Assembly: GCA_024638885.1 (NCBI GenBank)
Contig: JAHEJL010000001.1
Location: forward strand, 459,001-523,000
Length of the DNA: 64,000 bases
DNA from: Coraliomargarita sp.
GTDB lineage: Bacteria; Verrucomicrobiota; Verrucomicrobiia; Opitutales; UBA953
Direction of reading: 5' to 3'
Made by a program: the position numbers and the translations under genes. Below, one piece after another: positions 50,851 through 58,479 of the stretch; position 1 is the stretch's first letter; each line of letters starts with the position of its first letter. The notes beneath the pieces are model-generated. The model saw only the letters and a list, made by a program, of their open reading frames with translations. It ran no database searches and had not been told where the DNA came from.

Positions 50851-51948
50851 ATGTCCCAACGGCCTCTTGGTTTCGGCATCTGGGGAACCGGCATGATCGC
50901 CGAGTTCCATGCGAAGGCGCTCGCCGAGATCGCCGGCGTGAAGCTCGTCGCCGCCTATAACCGTTCCCCGGCGAAAGGCCGCGATTTCGCGACCAAGCAC
51001 GGCATCGCCTTCGCCGAGACGCCCGAAGCCCTGCTCGCCCACCCGGGCGTGGATATCGTCTGCCTCTGCACGCCGAGCGGCGATCACCTCGCCCCGGCCC
51101 TGGCCTGCGCCAAGGCCGGCAAGCACGTCGTCGTCGAGAAGCCCCTCGAAGTCACCCTCGCCCGTTGCGATGAACTCACCTCCGCCTGCGCCCAGGCCGG
51201 CGTCACCGTCGCCGGCATCCTGCCCCGTCGCTTCGGCGCGGGCGCGGTCGCGCTCAAGGCCGCCCTCGACGCGGGTCGCTTCGGTAGGCTGACCATGGCC
51301 GGCGCGCTCATCCCGTGGTGGCGTACGCAGGCTTATTACGACTCCGCAGCCTGGCGAGGTACGTTCGCCCTCGACGGCGGCGGCGCCGTGATGAACCAAG
51401 GCATCCACACCATCGACCTGCTGCTGTGGTTCCTCGGCGCGCCCAAGCGCGTCTCCGCCACCGCCGGCCTCGTCGCGCATGACGGCATCGAGGTCGAGGA
51501 CATCGCCGCCGGCTGGATCGAATTCGCCAACGGCTGCCGCGCGACGCTCGCCAGCTCCACCGCTTGCTGGTCCGCGACGGGTTTCCCGGCCGAGATCCGT
51601 ATCCACGGCACGACCGGCGCCGCCGTCCTCCGCGACGACAAGCTCACGGCCTTCGAATTCGAGAAGCCCCTCCCGGCCGATGCGTCCGTCGTGGCCGCGG
51701 CCACCGAAGGCGGCGGCGCGGGCGCCAACGACCCGAAGGCCATCGGCCATGCGTGGCATCGTTCCAATCTCGAGGAAGCCGTCGCCGCGATCCGCGCGGG
51801 CAAGCCGCCCGCCGTCAACGGCGCCGAAGGCCGCAAGGCCGTGGAGCTCATCCTCGCGCTCTATCAGTCCGCGCAGGCGGGAGGAGAGCCGATCAGCCTA
51901 CCCCTGAAACAAGATCCGGTGCTTCGGCCTCTCGGCGTTAAGCGCTAG
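50851..51948 (+). CDS. Gfo/Idh/MocA family oxidoreductase
   Basis: This 365-residue NAD(P)-dependent dehydrogenase has GIWGTGMIAEFHAKALAE, 'VDIVCLCTPSGDHLAPALAC', 'KHVVVEKPLEVTLARCDEL' and 'GGGAVMNQGIHTIDLLLWF' (catalytic His). It probably oxidises or epimerises a sugar in polysaccharide precursor synthesis; WbpB-like enzymes fit. The TAG stop at 51946-51948 starts another family C fragment. It is followed by the second S23-type element. There is no evident Shine-Dalgarno sequence; the repeat runs to a few bases before the ATG. Confidence 0.85.
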   Translation: MSQRPLGFGIWGTGMIAEFHAKALAEIAGVKLVAAYNRSPAKGRDFATKHGIAFAETPEALLAHPGVDIVCLCTPSGDHLAPALACAKAGKHVVVEKPLEVTLARCDELTSACAQAGVTVAGILPRRFGAGAVALKAALDAGRFGRLTMAGALIPWWRTQAYYDSAAWRGTFALDGGGAVMNQGIHTIDLLLWFLGAPKRVSATAGLVAHDGIEVEDIAAGWIEFANGCRATLASSTACWSATGFPAEIRIHGTTGAAVLRDDKLTAFEFEKPLPADASVVAAATEGGGAGANDPKAIGHAWHRSNLEEAVAAIRAGKPPAVNGAEGRKAVELILALYQSAQAGGEPISLPLKQDPVLRPLGVKR

Positions 51949-51969
51949 AGGCCCGGAGTGAAGAAGGCC

Positions 51970-52618
51970 TAGTTAGCTGGCCGGCTGGCAAGTTGACACG
52001 TTGACAAGGGAGACAGCCGGTCGGTCGGACAGTTGACGAGTTAGCACGTTGACAAGGAGGCCAAGCGCGAGGGCTCAGGGTTCGGATGCCTTCAGGCGTT
52101 GTTGGCGCATCCGGATGAGTCCGCCCAACAAGCGGGCCACATTGCCCATCCTTTCGGAAAGCTTAAGGTAATCCTCCGTGTCGATCCAGCCGAGATCATG
52201 GCCGATCCATAACTGAGTCTCCAGTTCACTCAACGAGCCCCTGGCGATGAACAGGAATCGCAGGGACTCCTTGTTCGTCCCTCGCTCGTCGCCTTCGGCG
52301 ATGTTGGACGGCACCGATAAGGCGGCGCGGCCGAGCTGATCGCAGAACGCATGGTGGCTTCGAAGCCTCGGCGTACTGACCAGCCTGTAGATGTCTGAAG
52401 CCAATCCTCGGGACTGCTTCCAGACCGTCAGGTCACGGAAGGTAAAGGCGGCGTTATGCCTCGACCCTGGTGGCGGCGATTCCATGCCCCGACTATCCAG
52501 AGGAGGATGCCGCGTTCACGAAAACTCCGCTGATGACTTTGCCCGATTCGTGGCTGAAGCCCACCCCCTGGATGAATTCCTTGTCAACGTGTCAACTTGC
52601 CAACGTGCCAGCTAGCTA
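51970..52618. mobile_element. Family B palindrome carrying an S23/IVP gene (IVS-like element)
   Basis: Arms 51970-52009 (TAGTTAGCTGGCCGGCTGGC AAGTTGACACGTTGACAAGG) and 52579-52618 agree as reverse complements at 36 of 40 positions, the inner 24 without mismatch. A second, shorter arm copy lies at 52030-52058. The 569-bp interior has one gene, an S23-type four-helix-bundle protein on the minus strand. The right arm ends with the stop codon of the next gene (TAG on the minus strand, 52616-52618). The arms consist of TTGACAC/TTGGCAAG units spaced about 8-10 bp. Confidence 0.75.
52075..52485 (-). CDS. Four-helix-bundle protein of the 23S rRNA IVP (S23) family
   Basis: This 136-residue protein has the family pattern complete: 'FRDLTVWKQSRGLASDIYRL', the core QLGRAALSVPSNIAEGDERG (R-A-x-x-S-x-P-x-N-I-A-E-G), 'FLFIARGSLSELETQLWIG' and 'LSERMGNVARLLGGLIRM'. 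It differs clearly from the copy at 35567 apart from these conserved positions, so the two are not a recent duplication. Both stand inside palindromic elements, of different families. ATG at 52483-52485. GC content is nearer the host average than in the first copy. Confidence 0.9.
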   Translation of the reverse strand: MESPPPGSRHNAAFTFRDLTVWKQSRGLASDIYRLVSTPRLRSHHAFCDQLGRAALSVPSNIAEGDERGTNKESLRFLFIARGSLSELETQLWIGHDLGWIDTEDYLKLSERMGNVARLLGGLIRMRQQRLKASEP

Positions 52619-53218
52619 CCGCTTCTCGGAGCCCATGAACTCTTCGAGCGGCGGGGCGCCGCTCTCGCGTTCCGCTCCGCTGCGCGCCAACACCTTGAAG
52701 AAGGTCAGGAAGACGATCTTCAGGTCGAGCCAGAAGGAGCGGTGGTCGACATACCAGACGTCGAGGGCGAACTTCTCGTCCCAGCCGATGGCGCTGCGGC
52801 CGTTGATCTGGGCCCAGCCGGTGACGCCGGGTTTCACTTCCATGCGGCGCGCCTGGAAGGCGTCGTAGCGCGGGACGTAGCGCATCAGCAGCGGACGGGG
52901 GCCGACGACGCTCATGTCGCCGCGCAGGACGTTCCACATTTCCGGGAATTCGTCCAGCGAGGTCGCCCGCAGGAAGCGGCCGAAGGAGGTCAGGCGCTGC
53001 TCGTCCGGGAGGAGCTCGCCGTCCGGGCCACGCGCGTCCGTCATGGAGCGGAACTTCACCATGCGGAACGGCTTGGCGCGGAGGCCGGGCCGTTCCTGGA
53101 CGAAGAGCACCGGCGAGCCGAGCCTGAGGCGCACGAGGATCGCGACGACGAGCAGGAGCGGCGAGAAGCCGAGGAGCCAGCACGCCGAGAAGACGATGTC
53201 GAACGCGCGCTTGAGCAT
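52616..53218 (-). CDS. PglC/WcaJ-type polyprenyl-phosphate sugar-phosphotransferase (short form)
   Basis: This 200-residue monotopic phosphoglycosyl transferase has an N-terminal re-entrant helix (FDIVFSACWLLGFSPLLLVVA), 'RPGLRAKPFRMVKFRSMTD', the catalytic Asp-Glu dyad in SLDEFPEMWNVLRGDMS and 'VGPRPLLMRYVPRYDAFQ'. 'VKPGVTGWAQINGRSAIGWDE' is the signature. It should transfer a sugar-1-P onto undecaprenyl phosphate, starting repeat-unit synthesis. The stop codon is the edge of the family B element. Its start overlaps the DUF4838 gene stop (TCAT overlap). Confidence 0.95.
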   Translation of the reverse strand: MLKRAFDIVFSACWLLGFSPLLLVVAILVRLRLGSPVLFVQERPGLRAKPFRMVKFRSMTDARGPDGELLPDEQRLTSFGRFLRATSLDEFPEMWNVLRGDMSVVGPRPLLMRYVPRYDAFQARRMEVKPGVTGWAQINGRSAIGWDEKFALDVWYVDHRSFWLDLKIVFLTFFKVLARSGAERESGAPPLEEFMGSEKR

Positions 53219-55542
53219 CAGCGGGCCGAGGAAGCAGGAAGGTCGATCAGCTGCACGGTGGCCTCTTGGATGAAGGCTCCGCCGGTGAAGGCGATTTCAT
53301 ATTCGAGGCGCGTGGCCCAGGCGGGCGTGACGGCGGCCAGCACGGTCTGGCGCGGCTGGCAGACCTGCGTGGTCTCGGCCGTGCGGCCCGGGCCGACGAA
53401 GCGGAGCGTGACCCGCGCCTGCGCGTCGCGGACGTCGAGGCGCTCGGCCCAGGTCCAGAGCTGCAGGCGGACGAGCTGGCCCTCGCGCAGCGGGACGGCG
53501 GCGACGACGGGGCCGACCTTGCCGGCGGGCGCGATCAGGCGCAGGCCGGCGGGGACGCGGTCGGTCTTGTTCTGGGACGAAGGCGCGAGGTCGAGCGGAT
53601 CCTTGGCTTCGGGCGAGGCGAAGTCGTGGCGATGGGCGACGGGCGCGTCGGCCTGCTGCGCGACGCGATACGCGAGCCAGCCCTTCGGGGCGTCGGTCTT
53701 CGCCCAGGCTTCGAGCGGGGCAGGCTCGCCTTCGACGAGGTAGCGTTCGGACCACTGCGTGCGCGGATTCTCGGCCGGGAAGGCGCTCCAGCGGACCGGC
53801 GAACCGTAGGCGCCCCAGAGGCGGTTGAAGCCGGCTTCCTTGGCGGCGTAGGTCGACTCGGCGACGGAAAGGCGACGGAGGGCGGCGAGGCGTTCGCTCG
53901 CGGACGGCGTCAACGTGCGGGCCTGCACGGCCTCGCGATACGCGAGACAGAGCTCCCACGTTTCGGCGAACTGCTTCAGGCGCCAGGTCTGGCGACGCAG
54001 CGCCGGGGTCTGACGGGGCGCGAGCAGCAGCGCATCCTGCGCGGAACGGACCGAGGCGGTGATCGCCGCGACTTCGCCGGCGGAGAGCACGAGGGCGCCG
54101 CGCTGATCATGGAAGTGGCGGAGGAAGGCGTCCTTGCCGCCGACCTGCGCGTCGCGAGTCCAGGCCGCCTCGACCTGCGCGTAAGCCGCAAGCATGTCGC
54201 CGGCGGCGGGGCCGTAGGCGGCGTCGAACCACTTCGTCAGGAGCTCGCGGGTGTCGGCGTTCGTGTCCTCGAGCAGCTTCGCGGCCAGCCAGAGCTTGGG
54301 CGCGTCGAAGGCCCACAGCGGATAGGCCTCGGCATACCAGCCGGTGGCGCCGGCGTTGCGCGTGGCCCGGACGGAACGGATGAGCGCGGTGAAGCTCACG
54401 CGCGGCGCGGCGACGTCGGCGCCGTAGAGGTAATCATAGACGCCGAGGCGCTTCACGCCGGACTTCGCCCAGGCGGCGAGGTTGGTCCGGTCCTGCGCGG
54501 CGAACTCCGCGGAGCCGTAGCCGATGCGGTCCATGCAGACCCACGGGAAGATCTCGGGGCGCAGCTTGATGGAAGGGGCCTTGACGGTCTGCATGTAGGC
54601 GAGGGCGCCGATCGCGTGGCGCTTGCCTTCGTTATCGCCGCCCGGAGCCCAGATGGAATCGGCCACCTCGTTGAGGAAGCCGAAGACGTAGTCGGTGCGG
54701 ACCGGCCGGTCGCGGAACCAGCCTTGGCTCGGCGCGCTGTCGTCGAACTTCAGCGAGTCGTTGATGCCCAGGGCGACGGAGAACGCCGCGGGATTCTGAC
54801 GGAAGTATTCGCGGGCGTAACGGGCGGCGATCTCCGGCGAACGGGGATTGTCCAGGTGCGGGTTGGCGTCGGTCGAGAGGCCCTTCGGCTCGAGCGGCTT
54901 GCCGTCGACGAGCGGGAAGAGCATCGGCTCCTCCTTCCAGACCTTGCGGTCGAAGGCGCGGTAGAGGCCGTGGGAGAACTCCGGCGTGCGCCCGTAGCCG
55001 ACGGAGAAGGCCCAGTCGGACGAGAGTTCGTTGAGGCCGCTCAGCTGGCGCCAGCGGAAGTCGGGATGGAATTCGTCGGGCAGCGGGAAGCCGACCTGGT
55101 AGCGGGCCGTCCATTCGGCGCCCTGTTCGCCGGGGAAGGCGAAGAAGATGCCGAGGTGCTGTTCGAGGAAGCGGCCGACGGCGATGCGGGTCGCGGCGGG
55201 GTTGTTGCCGACGAGATAGACGGAGCGGCCGACGACCGCGCGGCGCGCCGTGTCGCCTTCGGCCGCGGGCGCCTTGATGCCGGCGAACTTCGCGCCGACG
55301 GTCTGGCCGACGTAGATCGCGAGCTCGGGGCCGCGGACGCCCTTCGTCTCATGCCTGATCGCGGGACGGACGCCGGTCACGCGTTCGCACCAATCGGCGA
55401 GCGTGCGGGCGGCATGCCACTCGTCGACCTCGGGCTCGGCCGGGAGCACGATCGGCGCCCAGGCGCCGGCGTCGAACAATCCGTCCGCTCGCGCCATGGC
55501 GGAGAGGAGCATCAGGCAGGTCAGCGCGAGAAAGCGGGGCAT
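53218..55542 (-). CDS. DUF4838 domain protein with signal peptide
   Basis: This 774-residue protein starts at ATG 55540-55542; an earlier ATG (55641) would add a repetitive PYPYPYPYP segment and is rejected. A signal peptide (PRFLALTCLMLLSAMARADG) is followed by an N-terminal beta-rich domain resembling those before glycosidase modules. 'VGRFLEQHLGIFFAFPGEQG' and a central (beta/alpha)-like region ('RWRQLSGLNELSSD', 'ALGINDSLKFDD', 'RDRPVRTDYVFGFLNEVA', 'PEIFPWVCMDRIGYG') match DUF4838 proteins. A galactose-binding-like C-terminal domain is likely ('VRLQLWTWAERLDVRDAQAR'). The enzymatic role is unknown. It is coupled to the sugar-phosphotransferase and probably acts on glycans outside the cytoplasm. 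Confidence 0.85.
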   Translation of the reverse strand: MPRFLALTCLMLLSAMARADGLFDAGAWAPIVLPAEPEVDEWHAARTLADWCERVTGVRPAIRHETKGVRGPELAIYVGQTVGAKFAGIKAPAAEGDTARRAVVGRSVYLVGNNPAATRIAVGRFLEQHLGIFFAFPGEQGAEWTARYQVGFPLPDEFHPDFRWRQLSGLNELSSDWAFSVGYGRTPEFSHGLYRAFDRKVWKEEPMLFPLVDGKPLEPKGLSTDANPHLDNPRSPEIAARYAREYFRQNPAAFSVALGINDSLKFDDSAPSQGWFRDRPVRTDYVFGFLNEVADSIWAPGGDNEGKRHAIGALAYMQTVKAPSIKLRPEIFPWVCMDRIGYGSAEFAAQDRTNLAAWAKSGVKRLGVYDYLYGADVAAPRVSFTALIRSVRATRNAGATGWYAEAYPLWAFDAPKLWLAAKLLEDTNADTRELLTKWFDAAYGPAAGDMLAAYAQVEAAWTRDAQVGGKDAFLRHFHDQRGALVLSAGEVAAITASVRSAQDALLLAPRQTPALRRQTWRLKQFAETWELCLAYREAVQARTLTPSASERLAALRRLSVAESTYAAKEAGFNRLWGAYGSPVRWSAFPAENPRTQWSERYLVEGEPAPLEAWAKTDAPKGWLAYRVAQQADAPVAHRHDFASPEAKDPLDLAPSSQNKTDRVPAGLRLIAPAGKVGPVVAAVPLREGQLVRLQLWTWAERLDVRDAQARVTLRFVGPGRTAETTQVCQPRQTVLAAVTPAWATRLEYEIAFTGGAFIQEATVQLIDLPASSAR

Positions 55543-55580
55543 GGCGGGATAGGGGTACGGATAGGGGTAGGGTTTGGGGC
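55543..55580 (-). repeat. Short CCCTATCCGTACCCC-type tandem repeat
   Basis: On the minus strand the sequence just before the DUF4838 ATG reads CCCTACCCCTATCCGTACCC CTATCCC, i.e. imperfect 6-bp units of C(C/T)CTA(C/T). It lies where the leader would be and encodes a PYPYP tail only if the longer start were used. Confidence 0.6.
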
Positions 55581-55667
55581 GTTGGTTGCAATAGAGGAGC
55601 AGGCCGGGCGCCGTCCGCCGCCGCCTTTCGGGTTGAAACAAGACCCTCCCGCGCGTCTGCTGTCCGC

Positions 55668-56453
55668 ATGCGGATCGGTCTTACTGGAGGACGGGGTATC
55701 TTGGGCCGGATTGCCATCAAGCAACTGCTCGCGCGGGGTCATGAAGTGAGCTCCTACGCGGGCGACGTCTGCGACCTGGCCGCCTTGCAGGCCTGGGCCG
55801 GCGAAGCGCGCGCGGACGCCGTCCTGCACTTCGCCGCCGTCGTCCCGACCCAGACCGTCCAGGCCGACCCGGCCCGCGCCTTCCGCGTCAACGTCGGCGG
55901 CACGGCCAACCTCGTCTCGGCCCTCGCCGCCTGCGAACGGAAGCCCTGGCTCTTCTACGCGAGCAGCAGCCACGTCTATCGCCCGCAGCCCGAGCCCCTG
56001 CGCGAAGACGCGCCGGTCAGCCCGATCAATCCCTACGGCCTGTCCAAGCGCATGGGCGAACAGGTCGTCGAGACTTCCGCCGGTCCGGCGGGCCTGCCGT
56101 GGTGCGTCGGCCGCATCTTCAGTTTCTACCATCCTGAGCAGACGGGCTCGTTCCTCTACCCGACGCTCCAGCGGCGTTTCGCCGCCGAAGACCTCGCCCA
56201 GCCGTTCCCGTTGCACGGCGTGGACGACGTGCGCGACCTTTCCCTCGCCGACGACCTCGTCGCCGCCATCGCCGACCTCGCCGAACGCCGGGCCGCCGGC
56301 ATCGTCAACATCGGCTCCGGCCGCGGCACGCGCATCGCCGACTTCGTCCAGTCGCTCGCGCCGCAGCCCCTGCGGATCGTCCCGGCTTCGGCCGGCACGC
56401 CGACCTCCTTGGTTGCCGACACCGCCCGCCTCCGCCAGATTCTCGGCCGATGA
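55668..56453 (+). CDS. NAD-dependent epimerase/reductase (SDR) for nucleotide sugar
   Basis: This 261-residue extended SDR is shorter than most. It has GLTGGRGILGRIAIKQLL, 'VLHFAAVVPTQTVQADPARA', 'NVGGTANLVSAL', 'YASSSHVYRP', 'NPYGLSKRMGEQV' (Tyr-x3-Lys) and 'DDVRDLSLADDLVAAI'. It could be the final ketoreductase/epimerase of a deoxysugar pathway. With the ColD-like enzyme coded two genes downstream, it would be the GDP-colitose/paratose-type reductase; this link is inference. It overlaps the GT2 gene (ATGA at 56450). Confidence 0.82.
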   Translation: MRIGLTGGRGILGRIAIKQLLARGHEVSSYAGDVCDLAALQAWAGEARADAVLHFAAVVPTQTVQADPARAFRVNVGGTANLVSALAACERKPWLFYASSSHVYRPQPEPLREDAPVSPINPYGLSKRMGEQVVETSAGPAGLPWCVGRIFSFYHPEQTGSFLYPTLQRRFAAEDLAQPFPLHGVDDVRDLSLADDLVAAIADLAERRAAGIVNIGSGRGTRIADFVQSLAPQPLRIVPASAGTPTSLVADTARLRQILGR

Positions 56454-57316
56454 CCGCCCCGCTCGTCACCATCGTCATTCCGACCTTCAACCGGTCGGCC
56501 ATGCTCCGTCGCTGCATCGACTCGGTCCTCGCGCAGACGCAACGCTGCGAGGTCATCGTCGTCGACCACGGCAGCTCCGACGACACCCCGGCCGTCGCGG
56601 CCGCCTATGGCGACAAGATCCGTTACCTCCGCCGCGACGTCGACCATGGCGTGCACTTCTGCTGGCTCGACGGCGTGATCGCCGCCAAGGGCGAGTTCGT
56701 CCACCTCAACTTCGACGACGACTTCCTCGCCCCGACCTACGTCGAGAAGTGCATGGCCCTCATGGCGCCCGACGTCGGGATCGTCTTCTCGAAGGTCGCC
56801 CTCCGCGACGAGGAGACCGGCCGCATCGACTCCGAGCTCTTCGCCGAGTTCGGCGAGACCGGCGTCCGCTCCGCCAGCGCCTTCATGCATAAGCATGTGC
56901 GCGGCCTCATCTCCCCGGGCGCGACCATCCTCCGCCGCCGGGACATCCTCGACGCGCTCTTCGTCGGCAAGGTGCCCTTCGCCCGCCACGAATACCGCGG
57001 CGTCGGTCCCGACTGGCTGATGACCGCCCTGGCCACGCTGCGCTACCCGCGCATCGGCTTCGTCGCGGAACCGCTGGCGATCTTCTCGCATCATGCGGGC
57101 TCGATCACCGTCGCCGCCGGCGCCGACAAGGAGAAGAAGCGGGCGCTCCGCCGGGCCTACCAGGAATCCCGCCGCTTCTACGCGCTCCTCTGGCTGGCCC
57201 AGACCTTCCGACTCGACCTCCTCGCCGATGTCACCTTGGTTTGCATGAAGCTGAAGGCGAACCTCGCCTCCGGCCTCCGCCGCCTCTTTTCTCCCCGTAA
57301 CCGCAAATCGCAATGA
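56450..57316 (+). CDS. Glycosyltransferase family 2
   Basis: This 288-residue GT-A enzyme has the N-terminal TIVIPTFNRSAMLRRCIDSV, 'VIVVDHGSSDDTPAV', the DxD-like FDDDFLAPTY and 'GVDWLM-like' 'GPDWLMTALATLRY'. It is an inverting transferase with the usual Asp residues for metal and UDP/GDP binding. It overlaps the SDR gene before it and the ColD-like gene after it (both ATGA), so all three act together. Its short basic C-terminus (SGLRRLFSPRNRKSQ) may contact the membrane. Confidence 0.9.
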   Translation: MTAPLVTIVIPTFNRSAMLRRCIDSVLAQTQRCEVIVVDHGSSDDTPAVAAAYGDKIRYLRRDVDHGVHFCWLDGVIAAKGEFVHLNFDDDFLAPTYVEKCMALMAPDVGIVFSKVALRDEETGRIDSELFAEFGETGVRSASAFMHKHVRGLISPGATILRRRDILDALFVGKVPFARHEYRGVGPDWLMTALATLRYPRIGFVAEPLAIFSHHAGSITVAAGADKEKKRALRRAYQESRRFYALLWLAQTFRLDLLADVTLVCMKLKANLASGLRRLFSPRNRKSQ

Positions 57317-58476
57317 CCCGACGCACCGTCAAGCTGGCCGACAACACGATCTCCGCCGAGGAGATGGCCTCCCTCGCCGATTGGCTGAAGGAAGGGCACC
57401 AGGTCACCAAGGGCCCCCTGACCCGCCAGTTCGAGGCCGAGTTCGCCGCCTACACCGGCACGAAGTACAGCATCATGGTGAACAGCGGTTCCTCCGCGAA
57501 CCTGCTCATGGCCTACAGCCTCCTCGAGGCTGGCTACCTCCGGAACAAGAAGGTCATCGTCCCGGCGGTCTCGTGGATCACGACCCTCTCGCCGTTCGTG
57601 CAGATGGGCTTCGAGTGCTTCCTCTGCGACTCCGACGCCAAGGACCTCGGCGTCGACCTCAACCACCTCGAGCAGCTCCTCAAGAAGGAGCAGCCCGCGC
57701 TCCTCATCCTCGTCCACATCCTCGGCCACCCGAACCAGATGGACGCCATCCGCCGCCTCTGCGCCCAGCACGGCTGCCTGGTCATCGAGGACGCCTGCGA
57801 AGCCCTCGGCTCCGAATACAAGGGCATCAAGACCGGCGCGCTCTCCCTCGCGGGCTCGTTCTCCTTCTACTACGGCCACCACATCTCGACCATCGAGGGC
57901 GGCGCCATCACCACCAGCGACGACAAGCTCTACAGCGTGATGCTCTCCATCCGCTCGCACGGCTGGTCCCGCGACGTGCCGGAGACCGACCGCCAGGCCT
58001 GGAAGAAGGAGTTCGCGATCGATGACTTCCGCGAGTTCTACAGCTTCTACTACGCCGGCTACAACCTGCGTTCGACCGACCTCAACGCCTACCTCGGCCG
58101 CCTGCAGCTGCGGCGCCTGCCCGAGATCGCCAAGGTCCGCGCCCGCAACTTCGAGCTCTACCGCCAGGCCCTCCCGGAGTTCTGGTCCCAGTCCAGCGAA
58201 GGCGGCTTCGTCTCGAGCTTCTCCTTCGGCACCTTCGCCAAGAACCGCCTCGAGGTCTCGAAGCATCTCCTCGCCCAGGGCGTCGAGTGCCGTCCGCTCG
58301 TCTGCGGCTCGATGGGCCGCCAGCCGTTCTGGATCAAGAAGCACGGCGTCACGCACCTGCCGGTCGCCGACAAGGTGCACGACTTCGGCCTCTACCTGCC
58401 GAACCACGCGAACATCACGCCGGAAGACATCGCCTACGTGGCGAAGCACTTCCGCGAGGTGGCGCAGCCCTGCTGA
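57313..58476 (+). CDS. DegT-family dehydratase with His for PLP Lys (ColD-like)
   Basis: This 387-residue protein has the DegT fold: 'ISAEEMASLADWLKEGHQVT', 'MVNSGSSANLLMAYSLL', 'VIEDACEALGSEYKG'. At the place of the PLP-lysine it has His189 (FSFYYGHHISTIEGG). In GDP-4-keto-6-deoxymannose 3-dehydratase ColD this substitution (His188) turns an aminotransferase into a C3-deoxygenating enzyme; RfbH also uses His but needs an Fe-S cluster. 'RSHGWSRDVPETDRQ' is also shared with ColD. It would deoxygenate the Gmd product. The neighbours are a SDR and GT2 in one operon. Confidence 0.88.
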   Translation: MTRRTVKLADNTISAEEMASLADWLKEGHQVTKGPLTRQFEAEFAAYTGTKYSIMVNSGSSANLLMAYSLLEAGYLRNKKVIVPAVSWITTLSPFVQMGFECFLCDSDAKDLGVDLNHLEQLLKKEQPALLILVHILGHPNQMDAIRRLCAQHGCLVIEDACEALGSEYKGIKTGALSLAGSFSFYYGHHISTIEGGAITTSDDKLYSVMLSIRSHGWSRDVPETDRQAWKKEFAIDDFREFYSFYYAGYNLRSTDLNAYLGRLQLRRLPEIAKVRARNFELYRQALPEFWSQSSEGGFVSSFSFGTFAKNRLEVSKHLLAQGVECRPLVCGSMGRQPFWIKKHGVTHLPVADKVHDFGLYLPNHANITPEDIAYVAKHFREVAQPC

Positions 58477-58479
58477 AGG

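Noticed and set aside
53266..55749. Long plus-strand open frame (827 codons) antisense to DUF4838
   Set aside because: No signal or motif; amino-acid composition (Gly, Arg, Glu, Ala) is a shadow of the GC-rich minus-strand gene.
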